DNA from: CAVXZE01 sp964615365
GTDB taxonomy: Bacteria; Myxococcota_A; UBA9160; UBA6930
Direction of reading: 5' to 3'
Length of the DNA: 64,000 bases
Assembly: GCA_964615365.1 (NCBI GenBank)
Contig: CAZTOU010000012.1
Location: 54,028 to 118,027 of the forward strand
The position numbers and the translations under genes were made by a program. The notes under the pieces are model-generated. The model had not been told where the DNA came from and searched no databases. It saw nothing but the letters and a program-made list of their open reading frames with translations. Positions 7,903-17,021 of this stretch are shown here, piece by piece; positions within the stretch are counted from its first letter, which is position 1; every line of letters starts with the position of its first letter.

Positions 7903-9171
7903 ATGCTGCGCAACGCTTCGAAGGCCATCGCGATGTGCCGGAATCTCGCCACCGCGGTCGGATCTCCGATTCACCGCAGAGGCTCTGCCGCCCGGCGGTG
8001 CGTCGCTCTCGCTCCGCTGGCAGCCCTGGTGGTCGCCTCGGGCTGCGTCTCGCCGGAGCGGTCCGCGCACCATCCGGCGCACCCCAGAATGCACCTCGAG
8101 CGCGAACCCGGCGCCGTGCCCCCGATCGGAGCCACGACCGCTCTCGATCTCGGCGCGGCCTCGACCCTCGAGGCTCTCATCCCCACGCTGGCCGATAGGC
8201 GGGTCGTCTTGATCGGCGAGACCCACGATCGCTTCGACCACCATCTGATCCAGCTGGAGATCATCCGAGGCCTTCACGCGATCCATCCCGAGCTGGCGAT
8301 CGGCATGGAGGCCTTCCAGCAACCGTTTCAGCGACATCTCGACGAATATGTCGCCGGCGAGCTGAGCGAAACGGAGCTCCTGCGGGCGACGGAATACTAC
8401 CAGCGCTGGAGATTCGATTTTCGCCTCTACCAACCGATCCTCAGCTACGCGCGAGAGAATCGGCTGCCACTGGTCGCCCTCAGTCTGCCCGGCGAGATCA
8501 CGCGAAAGGTGGGACGGCGGGGCATCGAAGGCCTCGACGAGGAGGAACGCGAGCAGCTTCCCCGCGAGATCGACCGTACGGACCGCGCCTACGAGAGACG
8601 TCTCGAGAAGGTCTTCGAGCGGCACCCGAAGCTTGTTGACCGGAGCTTCGATCGCTTCCTGGAGGTTCAGCTGCTGTGGGACGAAGGCATGGCGGAGCGC
8701 GCCGCCCACTATCTCGAGTCCCGTCCCGAGTACTCGATGGTGATCCTCGCTGGAAGCGGGCATCTCGCCTACGGAAGCGGCATCCCCCGGCGTCTGGTCC
8801 GCCGCATCCCGGTGAGCACTGCCATCCTCCTCAGCGACTGGGCGGGTGAAGGTGGGCCGGAGGTCGCCGACTACCTGCTGCTACCCGAGCGGCGGGATCT
8901 CCCGGCTGCGGGCCGGATCGGCGCAATTCTGGATCGAGACGACGGCGGACTCGAGGTCCGCTCCTGCGCTTCCGGGAGCGCCTGTGAAGCGGCCGGACTC
9001 GAGCCCCGCGACCAGATCCTCTCGATCGACGGCCAGCCCGTCGGCGAGATCGCCGATCTCCGTCTGATCCTGTGGGACAAGATGCCCGGCGACCGGATCA
9101 GCCTGGAGATCCGTCGCAAGCGCTGGCCATTCGCGCCCCGGAGACTGACGCGGGAAGTGACACTGCAGTGA
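7903..9171 (+). CDS. ChaN-like lipoprotein (haem-binding uptake/Tiki superfamily) with C-terminal PDZ domain
   Basis: About 422 residues. A hydrophobic stretch ending VVASGCVS (near residue 48) is a plausible lipobox, although the N-terminal extension is long and the exact start is unsure (ATG 7903 or 7933). The core matches the ChaN/DUF399 family: VVLIGETHDRFDHHLIQLEII, then IGMEAFQQPFQRHLDEY and, near the end, MVILAGSGHLAYGSGIPRRL. In ChaN these parts bind haem; Tiki relatives are metalloproteases that use the same GETH...GxxH positions. The last 80 residues form a PDZ domain (ACEAAGLEPRDQILSIDGQPVGEIADLR). The fusion suggests a protein-binding envelope role. About 280 bases upstream have no gene. 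Confidence 0.8.
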   Translation: MLRNASKAIAMCRNLATAVGSPIHRRGSAARRCVALAPLAALVVASGCVSPERSAHHPAHPRMHLEREPGAVPPIGATTALDLGAASTLEALIPTLADRRVVLIGETHDRFDHHLIQLEIIRGLHAIHPELAIGMEAFQQPFQRHLDEYVAGELSETELLRATEYYQRWRFDFRLYQPILSYARENRLPLVALSLPGEITRKVGRRGIEGLDEEEREQLPREIDRTDRAYERRLEKVFERHPKLVDRSFDRFLEVQLLWDEGMAERAAHYLESRPEYSMVILAGSGHLAYGSGIPRRLVRRIPVSTAILLSDWAGEGGPEVADYLLLPERRDLPAAGRIGAILDRDDGGLEVRSCASGSACEAAGLEPRDQILSIDGQPVGEIADLRLILWDKMPGDRISLEIRRKRWPFAPRRLTREVTLQ

Positions 9172-9235
9172 CGGGAGCAGCCGTCTCGCACGCTCGAGTG
9201 ATCTCCGCTGACTCGGTCATCGAGGGAGCGCGTTC

Positions 9236-11728
9236 ATGACCTGGCGCGGGAAGCTGGCTCTCGGAGTCGCGATCGCCCTCCTCGCCTTGCGCATGGCGCT
9301 TCCCAGCATCCTGGTGCGCGTCATCGAGGGACGGGGGAGCGCCGCTCTCGGGCGCGCCGTCGAGGTGAAGGACGTCGATCTCTCCCTGCTGGCCGGACGT
9401 GTCACGCTCGAGGAGGTACTGGTGGGACGACCGCTCGAGCGCGGGGCGGCACCCGCTCCGATCGACCCGGAGAGCGCCCTCATCCACTGGCCCGACCTCG
9501 TCGTCGACATCGGCTGGCTGGGGCTCCTGGCCGGAGAGCTACGGGTGCAGCGGGTGGAGGTCGCGGGAGCTCGGGAGCTTCTGCTGCTCCGGGCCGACAA
9601 CCGTCTGGAGCGGCTGATCGCGGCGACACCCGAGACTCCCCCGCCCCCGGTGTCGGAGGAGGAGGGTGAGATCTCGGCCCCGGACGGGGAGGAACAGGGA
9701 GACGGCTGGCCCCTGCGACTCGAGCGGTTGGTGCTCACCGATCACACCTTTTTCCTCCTCGACCCCGGCGAATCCTCGAAGCCCCCCATCGAGTTCTCCC
9801 TGGCGGAGCTCACGGTTCGCGACGTGGTGGTGGCCGGAGGGCAGGCCTCGACCGGACCGGTGGGCGTTCGCGGCCCACGTCTGCGCGTGCGCCGCGACCT
9901 CGAGATCGCTGCCGCGCCGTCGCCGGAGAGCGGAGAGGCAGGGACACCCCCGGCGAAGGAGCTTCCGTCAGCCGAGGCCGCGCTCCCCGACTTCCGCATT
10001 ACGTCCTTCGCCATCCAAGATGCCCGGCTCGGCCTCCTCCTCGACGTGGGGGAGTTCGAGGTGTCGCTGGATCTCTCGCTCCGCAACGCGACCCTGGCGC
10101 CCGGTGCGCGTTTTCCAGTCGAGCTCCGGCTGACCCGGGAGGATGGCTGGCTCGAGGTGGGCGGACAGGTCGGACTCGCTCCCGTCGCATTCGCCGGCAA
10201 GGTGCGGTGGAAGGACTTCCCCATCACGGGACTGATCGCGGTTGCGAGTCCAGAGAGCCCGCTGGCCCTCCAGGGGGGAAGGGTCGCCGGCGACCTGGAG
10301 ATCGACTTGGAGATCCCGGACGGAGCCCAGCCCGGCCGAGCATCGGTCCGCGGATTCATCTCCGCCGAGCAGATCGAGCTGCAGCACGAAGACGGACTGC
10401 TGGAGTTCGAGTGCCTGGCGTTCGACCTGGTGGCGAACGAGATCGATCTTCCGTTCCAGAGCGGCGAGCCAGCGGAGATCTCTCTCGCATCGGTCCGGAT
10501 CGTGAAGCCAGCCGTGAAGCTGGTCGGACGGCCGCCCGCGGCGGAGGCCTCGCCGCCGACGGAGGAGCCCGGTCCTGCCCCGCCCGAGCCGCGAATCGCG
10601 ATTGGCAAGCTCGAGGTGGAGAACGGCACTCTCCGGCTGATCGACGAGACGGTCGAGCCAACCACCACCACCAAGCTGAGCGCGATCCGTCTCGAGGGTT
10701 CGGAACTCCGGTTTCCAGCCCGGAATGGCCGACTCCAGGCCGACCTCCGCGGTGCCGAGGGACTCTCGCTCCAATTCTCCGGGGGCTGGCGCGCCGGCGC
10801 GGGCACCAGCACGCTCGCGCTCCAGAACCTCCACCTTCCGAGGTACAGCCCCTACGTGGCGAGGAGCGCCGGCTTCGCATTCCAGCGGGGGACCGCGTCG
10901 CTGGATGCGAAGATCGAGAGCGCGGGGCAGACGCACCAGGTGAGCGCCGACCTCACCCTCGAGAAGATCGCTCTGGAGGACGCGGAGGAGGGGGGCTTCC
11001 AGAGGGCGTTCGGGATGTCGGCACCCCTGGCCGTATCCCTGCTCACCGACGCGCAGGGCAACATCCACCTTCCGGTCGAGCTGACCCTGGACGAGAGTGG
11101 AGCCGCGATCGACCTCCCGGCGCTCTCGATCGGCGCCCTCCGCCAGTCGCTGGTCGCGGTGCTGGCGACCCCTCTCAAGGGACTCGGCCTGGCGCTGCGG
11201 GCAGCCACGGGCGACGCGCCGGGCGGCGCCGGACTCGAACTCCACCCGCTCGCGCTCGAGCCGGGCTCGGCGCAGCTCACACCCGATCAGGTCGAACGCG
11301 CGGGGCTGGTGGCCGGCGGTTTCGCGGCCCGCTCCGATCTCGGGCTGGTGCTGATCGGTCAGGTCGGCGAAGAGGACGAGTCCGCTCTGCGTGCGCAGAC
11401 CCTGCTGGCGCAGGTCGAAGCCGGAGCGTTCCCGCCCCTCGGCGAAACGAGTCTCGGGGAACGGCGGCGGCTGCGCCGAGGGCTGGAGCTGCGGACGCGG
11501 AGCCAGCCGGATGAACTCGCGCCCGAGGACGCCGCGTTCCTCGAAGACTGGCTCGCGGAGGTGGAAGTGTCCCGGGAGGCGCGCGACCGCCTGGCCCGGG
11601 CCCGCGTGGAGGCACTGCGGTCCGTCCTCGTGGACAGCTACGGCCTCGGCGCCGCCCAGGTGCGAATCGCGGAGCCCCGAGAGGGCCCTCCCGGCGTCGC
11701 GATCGGCCTCTTCGTGACGACTCAGTGA
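9236..11728 (+). CDS. DUF748 (AsmA-like) envelope protein
   Basis: 830 residues. An N-terminal signal anchor (LALGVAIALLALRMALPSILVRVI) is followed by long beta-rich repeats of the AsmA/TamB-like type, including paired segments of the form ...LAELTVRDVVVAGG... and ...PALSIGALRQSLVAVLATPLKGLGLAL, which is the DUF748 hallmark. Two Glu/Pro/Ala-rich low-complexity stretches (near residues 130 and 430) separate the repeats. The C-terminal 130 residues include SAQLTPDQVERA and an OmpA-like helical part. Relatives span the periplasm and are thought to help lipid transport between membranes; that role is only inferred here. The start ATG has GAGGGAGCG upstream. Confidence 0.75.
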   Translation: MTWRGKLALGVAIALLALRMALPSILVRVIEGRGSAALGRAVEVKDVDLSLLAGRVTLEEVLVGRPLERGAAPAPIDPESALIHWPDLVVDIGWLGLLAGELRVQRVEVAGARELLLLRADNRLERLIAATPETPPPPVSEEEGEISAPDGEEQGDGWPLRLERLVLTDHTFFLLDPGESSKPPIEFSLAELTVRDVVVAGGQASTGPVGVRGPRLRVRRDLEIAAAPSPESGEAGTPPAKELPSAEAALPDFRITSFAIQDARLGLLLDVGEFEVSLDLSLRNATLAPGARFPVELRLTREDGWLEVGGQVGLAPVAFAGKVRWKDFPITGLIAVASPESPLALQGGRVAGDLEIDLEIPDGAQPGRASVRGFISAEQIELQHEDGLLEFECLAFDLVANEIDLPFQSGEPAEISLASVRIVKPAVKLVGRPPAAEASPPTEEPGPAPPEPRIAIGKLEVENGTLRLIDETVEPTTTTKLSAIRLEGSELRFPARNGRLQADLRGAEGLSLQFSGGWRAGAGTSTLALQNLHLPRYSPYVARSAGFAFQRGTASLDAKIESAGQTHQVSADLTLEKIALEDAEEGGFQRAFGMSAPLAVSLLTDAQGNIHLPVELTLDESGAAIDLPALSIGALRQSLVAVLATPLKGLGLALRAATGDAPGGAGLELHPLALEPGSAQLTPDQVERAGLVAGGFAARSDLGLVLIGQVGEEDESALRAQTLLAQVEAGAFPPLGETSLGERRRLRRGLELRTRSQPDELAPEDAAFLEDWLAEVEVSREARDRLARARVEALRSVLVDSYGLGAAQVRIAEPREGPPGVAIGLFVTTQ

Positions 11729-11754
11729 GAGCTGCGCACGCCGACGGAACTGAT

Positions 11755-13950
11755 TCAGTCTTCGTCCACCAGGCCGAGGGCGTAGCGCGCCTGCCACAGG
11801 ATCTGCGGCTCGTCCGTGACCCACGCGGCGCCCTCGAAGTCGCCGTAGCTGAGATGATTCCGGCGGGCGACCCTGTGGTTCCAGGGATCGACGTCCCAGT
11901 AGACGGCGAGTGAGTGGATCAGGATGCTGACGAAGACCGTCGCGGCGAACGCCTGGCGCCAGAGACGACGGCTTCGTATCTGGTCGATCGCGAAGCCGCC
12001 GAACAGTGCCCAGTAGGGCAACGCGTCGGCCGAGTAGCGCGATCCATAGGAGAAGGCCGCGTGCCAGGCTCGCCACGACGCACTGAGGAGAAGCTGACTC
12101 AGCAGTCCGATCACCAGCGCGAGGGCGAAGAGCCGGTAGCGGCGCTCCCCGTGCCGCAGCCCGACTCCCGCGCCGTAGATGCAGAAGAGCAGGAAGGGGG
12201 AGAAGACCAGCATGCCGCGGTTGGGGCTGATCAGCAGGCCGAGAAAACACCTGGGCACGCCGCCGAGGCCCCAACCGCCTCCGAGCATCTCGTCATAGCC
12301 CGAGAAGCCCGGGGTGCCGAAGTAGTGCATGTTGAATCCGAGCAGGTACAGGGCCGGCAGCAGGCCTCCCAGCGCATACCAGAACCCAATCAGGATGCCG
12401 TTGCGATAGGCGATCCAGAGAAGCAGGGGTAGGACCAGCGCGACCGTGGTCGGGCGGGCCGCGACCATGAGACCGATCAGGAGCCCGGCCAGGAGGTGGT
12501 GCACCCAACGGCGGTGCTCGCCGAGGGCGATGTAGAGGACCGCGGCCAGGCAGAACTGGACCGGTCCGTGGGCCCACATGTCCTGCCCGCTGATGTCGAA
12601 GGCGGCCGTGCCCAGCGCGTAGGCGATCGTCATCCAGATCGCCCCGCGCCGGGAGGAAAAGCGCCGCAGGCAGAGGAAGACGAACAGCGCGGACGCGGCC
12701 GTCAGCGACGACGCCGTCAGCTTGGCGAGCATATCGACGCCGAGCGAGGGTACCTCGACCCCGAGCGCGACCGGCAGCGCATAGAACGGAACGCAGAAGA
12801 GGGCGGTTCCGGGAGGCCAGCAGGAGACCCAGTGCCCCTTCGCCTGCATCAGGCCCACGCCGCGGTCGCCCTCTCTGTACCACTCGAGGTACTCGTCCAG
12901 GTCCAGGTTGCCCTGGCGGAGCAGGCTGATTGCCATCTGAGGGGGCGGGATGGCGTCCACCATGCCGACGCGCGCCGAGTTGGAGTTGTAGACCAGCCAG
13001 ATCACCAGGAAGAGGACGACGGCGTGCCGGGCCTCTGTGAACCGGACCCGGGTGGCCTCGTCTAGCTCATCCCAGCGCTCGGCCCGGAGATTCCGCCACG
13101 AGCACCAGACACCCGCGATCAGCAGGTAGGCCATGAGGAGGCTCGCCATCGACCACTGCCCGAAGAGCAGCTTGTCGGGCGAGACCAGGTTTCCCACGCT
13201 CAGTCCCGCCGCGAAGATCGCGACGGGGGCCACCGTCCACCTCCACTGCCGGCGCGTCCAGGCCGGTACGCGCAGCCTTCTCGTCACCAGCCCGTGGAGG
13301 GAGAAGAGCAGCCCCGCACCGATCACCAGGACACCCGCCAAGCCCGGCAGGCTGTCGGCCTCGCGAAGATATGGTCTCCGGAGGCGCAGCACGCTGATCG
13401 TCGGAAACCAGTTGTAGAAAGAGACGTGGTTGTGGATCCGGATGCGATTGAAGGCTCGGGGAATGGGTGCGAAGAGCTCGAAGATGTTCTCGCCGGAACG
13501 CAGGTCGGCGAACGCGATGGGCAGGGTGAGCTTGCTCTCCGCCGACAGATCGTCCTCGAGCACATTGCCGTTCACCGAGAGCGAGATGTGGCGTACGGCT
13601 TCGCGCTTGGCCTGCTTCGAAAAACTGAGCTTGAGGATCCACGCACTCTCGCTGACCCGGATCTCCGCTGGCACCGTGATCCGCAGTCCGTTCTCGATCG
13701 GATCGACCCGCACGCTCTCCGTCAGGGGATCGTCGGCGTGGTAGCGCGAGGCGAGCTCGTTCTTGGTGAGGTAGCGCCGGATTTCACCGGTCTCGTGGAC
13801 CTGTTTGACGAGGATGCTCCAGGCAGGCGCCCGTTGGAGGTCCAGAGTGCCGAACAACCACCACGCCGCAATCGCGGCCGGAAGGATCAGGAGCGCGACC
13901 CATCCGGGGGAACGACGCGCCGTGGAGGACTCGGACCTGATCTTCGTCAT
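11755..13950 (-). CDS. Polytopic membrane protein, probable GT-C type glycosyltransferase
   Basis: 731 residues. One N-terminal membrane helix (WVALLILPAAIAAWWLFG), an approximately 170-residue soluble domain of beta-strand character (residues about 40-200), then roughly ten further helices. The layout and the conserved-looking loop after the first helices (NSNSARVGMVDAIPPPQMAISLL, then GHWVSCWPPGTALFCVPFYALP) resemble lipid-phosphate-sugar-dependent glycosyltransferases (GT-C, PMT/ArnT-like), although no diagnostic DD/DE motif can be placed with confidence. It is divergent from the nucleotide-sugar enzyme at 14194, with a glycosyltransferase just beyond, which supports an envelope glycosylation role. 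Annotating it as an unknown membrane protein would be the cautious alternative. Confidence 0.55.
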   Translation of the reverse strand: MTKIRSESSTARRSPGWVALLILPAAIAAWWLFGTLDLQRAPAWSILVKQVHETGEIRRYLTKNELASRYHADDPLTESVRVDPIENGLRITVPAEIRVSESAWILKLSFSKQAKREAVRHISLSVNGNVLEDDLSAESKLTLPIAFADLRSGENIFELFAPIPRAFNRIRIHNHVSFYNWFPTISVLRLRRPYLREADSLPGLAGVLVIGAGLLFSLHGLVTRRLRVPAWTRRQWRWTVAPVAIFAAGLSVGNLVSPDKLLFGQWSMASLLMAYLLIAGVWCSWRNLRAERWDELDEATRVRFTEARHAVVLFLVIWLVYNSNSARVGMVDAIPPPQMAISLLRQGNLDLDEYLEWYREGDRGVGLMQAKGHWVSCWPPGTALFCVPFYALPVALGVEVPSLGVDMLAKLTASSLTAASALFVFLCLRRFSSRRGAIWMTIAYALGTAAFDISGQDMWAHGPVQFCLAAVLYIALGEHRRWVHHLLAGLLIGLMVAARPTTVALVLPLLLWIAYRNGILIGFWYALGGLLPALYLLGFNMHYFGTPGFSGYDEMLGGGWGLGGVPRCFLGLLISPNRGMLVFSPFLLFCIYGAGVGLRHGERRYRLFALALVIGLLSQLLLSASWRAWHAAFSYGSRYSADALPYWALFGGFAIDQIRSRRLWRQAFAATVFVSILIHSLAVYWDVDPWNHRVARRNHLSYGDFEGAAWVTDEPQILWQARYALGLVDED

Positions 13951-13989
13951 GGCGGCGGCTTCTGGGGCACCTCGATGTGGGGAGAGAGG

Positions 13990-13995
13990 ATTCTA
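13990..13995 (-). promoter_or_regulatory. Candidate -10 element (TAGAAT) for the 13950 gene
   Basis: Read on the minus strand, GTAGAATC lies about 40 bases before the start codon of the membrane protein. The same GTAGAATC core occurs before the genes at 22813 and 42613. No convincing -35 was found, so the call rests on the repeated motif and its position. Confidence 0.35.
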
Positions 13996-14193
13996 CGATG
14001 CAAGAGAGCGGAACGCCCTCTCATACGGGCAGCTCCTTGGCGATCCCCTGATATCCTGCTACACCCCTGCACACTTGGGGGGGTGCGGCCCCGATGCAGC
14101 GTTCCCATGGGGATGACACCTCGGAACCGCTTTCCACCGGGCTCCGGAACCCGTACACCAGCGCGGTCTGCGAACACTGAGGGGTACCCATAC

Positions 14194-15270
14194 ATGGCCG
14201 ACAGGAAGGTGATCGTTCTTGGCTGCGGCGGCTTCGTGGGAAGCCACCTGACCGAGCGCCTGCTCTCCGATGGACGCTTCGAGGTAATCGGCTACGACGT
14301 GAGCGACTCGAAGTGCCGGCACCTGCTGGACCACCCGAACTTTGACTTCACCCTCGGCTACGTGGACGTCTCCAACACCGAGGAGATACTGGGGCCGATC
14401 CTCGACGGCGCCGAGGCCATCTTCTCCCTGGCTGCGGTCTGCAATCCCGCCGAATACGTGAAGAACCCGGTCTTCACCATCAAATCGAACTTCATCCACG
14501 CGTACAAGCTGGTGGAGATCTGCACGCAGGCGCGCACCTGGCTCATCCACACCTCCACCTGCGAGGTGTACGGGCGCACCATCGCCGGCTACCTGCCCGA
14601 CAACGACTACTCGAACCTGGATCTCTTCGAGCAGCGCGAGGACGAGACCCCGCTGGTCATGGGTCCCACGGTCAATCAGCGCTGGACCTACGCGGCGTCC
14701 AAAGCCCTCTTCGAGAGATACATCTACGCCAACCACACCGAGAACGGGCTGCCCTTCACCATCGTCCGGCCGTACAACTGGTTCGGTCCGCGCATGGACT
14801 ACATCCCGGGCCGAGACGGCGACGGCGTTCCCCGGGTGCTGGCCTGCTTCATGCAGGCGCTCCTCGACGGGAAGCCCATGATGCTCGTGGACGGCGGCGA
14901 GGCCTACCGGACCATCACCTACATCGAGGACGCGGTGGACGCACTCACCCGGATGCTCGAGGTCCCGAACAAGGCCAAGAACACCTTCTTCAACCTCGGC
15001 AACCGGGCCAACGAAGTGACCATGCGCGAGCTGGCCCACCAGATGCGCGACGTCTACGCGGAGATCACCGGCAATCCGGACTACCGAAACCACCCGATCG
15101 AGGTGATCGCCGGGGAGAAGTTCTACGGCCCCGGTTACGAGGACTGCGACCGCCGGGTGCCGGACGTCAGCCGCGCGGAACGGCTGCTGGACTGGAAGGC
15201 CAAGGTCCCGCTCCGCGAGACCCTCTTCCACACCATGAGCCACTTCCACGAGCTGTACGGGAAGAGCTAG
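14194..15270 (+). CDS. NAD-dependent epimerase/dehydratase, similar to UDP-glucuronate decarboxylase (ArnA C-terminal type)
   Basis: 358 residues of the extended short-chain dehydrogenase family. The NAD site is VLGCGGFVGSHLTERLL at residue 7; the catalytic triad region reads STCEVYG (about 125) and YAASKALFERYIY (about 171), the serine and YxxxK of the family. The Glu after the serine and the following RPYNWFGPRMDYIPGR segment are like ArnA dehydrogenase and related enzymes that oxidise and decarboxylate UDP-glucuronate. The ATG at 14194 follows GAGGGG. Its neighbours (a GT-C-like membrane protein and a family 2 glycosyltransferase) point to synthesis of a sugar donor for envelope lipids. 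The exact substrate is inferred. Confidence 0.8.
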   Translation: MADRKVIVLGCGGFVGSHLTERLLSDGRFEVIGYDVSDSKCRHLLDHPNFDFTLGYVDVSNTEEILGPILDGAEAIFSLAAVCNPAEYVKNPVFTIKSNFIHAYKLVEICTQARTWLIHTSTCEVYGRTIAGYLPDNDYSNLDLFEQREDETPLVMGPTVNQRWTYAASKALFERYIYANHTENGLPFTIVRPYNWFGPRMDYIPGRDGDGVPRVLACFMQALLDGKPMMLVDGGEAYRTITYIEDAVDALTRMLEVPNKAKNTFFNLGNRANEVTMRELAHQMRDVYAEITGNPDYRNHPIEVIAGEKFYGPGYEDCDRRVPDVSRAERLLDWKAKVPLRETLFHTMSHFHELYGKS

Positions 15271-15272
15271 CT

Positions 15273-16010
15273 CTACGGGTTCAAGCGCGGGCGATACCTG
15301 CCCATGCGGTAGCGGAGCATCACGCGCAGGCAGCGCAACCCGTACCAGATCGGGTTCAGGTGAGAGTCCTCGTCCGCGTAGCGGGTGGGGATCCCCAGCT
15401 CGTCCACCACCAGCCCCCGTGCGCGGGCCGATGCGATCACCTCCAGGTCGAAATCGAAGTAGGTGGAGAGCTGGTCGAAGGGGATGGTGCTGGCGGCCCC
15501 GCGGCTGTAGACGAGGAAGCCGGAGTGGTAGTCGGTCATCCGGAGGCCGAAGGTGCGGTTCTCCATCCAGGTCAGGATCTTGCCGGACAGCCACTTGTAC
15601 TTCGGCATGCCGCCCGCGAGAGCCGTATCGTCCTTGTGACGGCTGCCCTGGAGGACGTCCACTCCGTGTGCGGTCATGTGCGCCACGAAGGGCAGTACGC
15701 TCTCGGGCGGGTACTGGCCATCCGCGTGGAGACAGACGATGTACTCCGCATCCGTCTCCTCCACGCAGCGACGCAGGCCGTGGCGCACGGCGGCGCCGTA
15801 GCCCTGGTTGAGCTGGCGGGAGACCAGGCGGATTTCAGGCCGCTCCTGGGCCAGCTTTCCCACCACGGCGTCGGTGTCGTCCTGACTCCCGTCGTTGATC
15901 ACGAAGACACGGTCGACGGCGTCCCAGAGCTCCGGGGAGATGCGCTCGAAGACCGCCGGCAGGGTCCGGGCGGCGTTGTAGGAAGGGATGAAAATGGCCA
16001 CGCGGCTCAC
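15273..16010 (-). CDS. Glycosyltransferase family 2 (DPM1/ArnC-like, soluble)
   Basis: 245 residues. It has the GT-A nucleotide-binding start (VAIFIPSYNAARTLPAVF), a VINDGSQDDT segment near 38, a DADGQ-like metal site (HADGQYPPE, about 95) and QGSRHKDD near 118, the order seen in polyprenyl-phosphate sugar transferases. It lacks the C-terminal membrane helices that ArnC carries. The GTG start has a clear GGAGGTTCTC ribosome site and overlaps the stop of the ammonia-lyase gene by four bases (GTGA). Its stop is two bases from the stop of the convergent dehydratase gene. Confidence 0.85.
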   Translation of the reverse strand: MSRVAIFIPSYNAARTLPAVFERISPELWDAVDRVFVINDGSQDDTDAVVGKLAQERPEIRLVSRQLNQGYGAAVRHGLRRCVEETDAEYIVCLHADGQYPPESVLPFVAHMTAHGVDVLQGSRHKDDTALAGGMPKYKWLSGKILTWMENRTFGLRMTDYHSGFLVYSRGAASTIPFDQLSTYFDFDLEVIASARARGLVVDELGIPTRYADEDSHLNPIWYGLRCLRVMLRYRMGRYRPRLNP

Positions 16011-17011
16011 GAGAACCTCCTATCCGTAGCGCTTCGGGTTGCCTCTTCCGACGACAGGATGCGGCGCAGGTCGCCACTCGAAATGTTGCCACCGGACAGG
16101 ACGAGGACCACCTTTCGGCCGGCGAGGCGCTCTCGCAGATCGATGGCGGCGGCGAGAGCCGCTGCACCTGCGTGCTCGGCCACGTCGTGAATCATCTCCA
16201 GGTAGAGCCGGATGGCGTTCTCCATCGCTTCCTCGCTCACCAGCACGAAGTCATCGAGCCCGAGGGTCGGGTGCCCCATGATGCGCTGGGTGTTCTCGAA
16301 GGGAACACGCGTCGCGAGCCCCTCGGCGCGGGTCTCCATCGGCTCCAGCACCGGGCACCCTGCCCTCCAGCTCCGCTGCTGCGTCGGGGCCTGCTCCGCC
16401 TGGACGCCGATCACCTCGATCGCCGGGTTCACCGTCTTCGCGACCAGGCAGACACCACAGGCGCCGCTTCCGGCGCCTACCGGGACGATGATGGTGTCGA
16501 CATCCGGCAGGTCCTCGAGAATCTCGATCGCGTAGGTCCCGACGCCGCAGATCAGCTCCGGGTCGGTGGGGCCGACGAAGCGCGCACCCTCCCTCTTCGC
16601 CTCCCCCTCGATCCACTCCCGTGCGGCGTCGAAGTCGGCTCCGTGGAAGACGACCTCCGCGCCGAGCGAGCGCATCGCGGCGACCTTGGACGGATTCGCC
16701 CCTTCGGGCACCGCGATGGTCACCGGCGTACCCGTGACCCGTCCCCCGTAGGCGACCGACTGGCCGTGGTTCCCGGTCGAGGCGGAGTAGAGGCCGGCGG
16801 CGCGCTCCGCCTCGCTGAGCGTCGAGGCGAGGTAGACACCCCCGCGCACCTTGAAGACCCGGATCGCGTGGTGGTTCTCGTGCTTCACGAAGACCCGGGC
16901 ACCCAGGCGTTCCGAGAGCAGCCCGTACTCGTGGAGCGGCGTACGCTGCAGATGCGCGTAGACCACGGGGCGAGCGGCGAGGATCTCCCGGTAGCCAGGT
17001 GTGAGCGTCAT
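16007..17011 (-). CDS. PLP-dependent threonine/serine ammonia-lyase family protein
   Basis: About 334 residues of fold-type II PLP enzyme. The PLP lysine lies in HHAIRVFKVRGG (near residue 50), the substrate loop is SASTGNHGQSVA, and the phosphate-binding glycine loop is VGAGSGACG (about 180); VLSGGN follows near the C-terminus. This matches catabolic threonine dehydratases and relatives such as hydroxyaspartate dehydratase. There is no ACT regulatory domain. The ATG at 17011 is preferred because the upstream gene stops at 17022 and AGGG lies 8 bases before it; an in-frame GTG at 17038 would give nine more residues and overlap that gene. Coupled to the following glycosyltransferase. Confidence 0.85.
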   Translation of the reverse strand: MTLTPGYREILAARPVVYAHLQRTPLHEYGLLSERLGARVFVKHENHHAIRVFKVRGGVYLASTLSEAERAAGLYSASTGNHGQSVAYGGRVTGTPVTIAVPEGANPSKVAAMRSLGAEVVFHGADFDAAREWIEGEAKREGARFVGPTDPELICGVGTYAIEILEDLPDVDTIIVPVGAGSGACGVCLVAKTVNPAIEVIGVQAEQAPTQQRSWRAGCPVLEPMETRAEGLATRVPFENTQRIMGHPTLGLDDFVLVSEEAMENAIRLYLEMIHDVAEHAGAAALAAAIDLRERLAGRKVVLVLSGGNISSGDLRRILSSEEATRSATDRRFS

Positions 17012-17021
17012 CCCGTCGGCC

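Noticed and set aside
15264..15275. 12-base palindrome AGAGCTAGCTCT at the convergent stops
   Set aside because: It is made of the two last codons and stop codons of the facing genes; no need for a regulatory reading.
14059..15594. A 511-codon open frame on the - strand opposite the dehydratase gene
   Set aside because: Antisense to a gene with a full catalytic triad; no start signal and biased composition.
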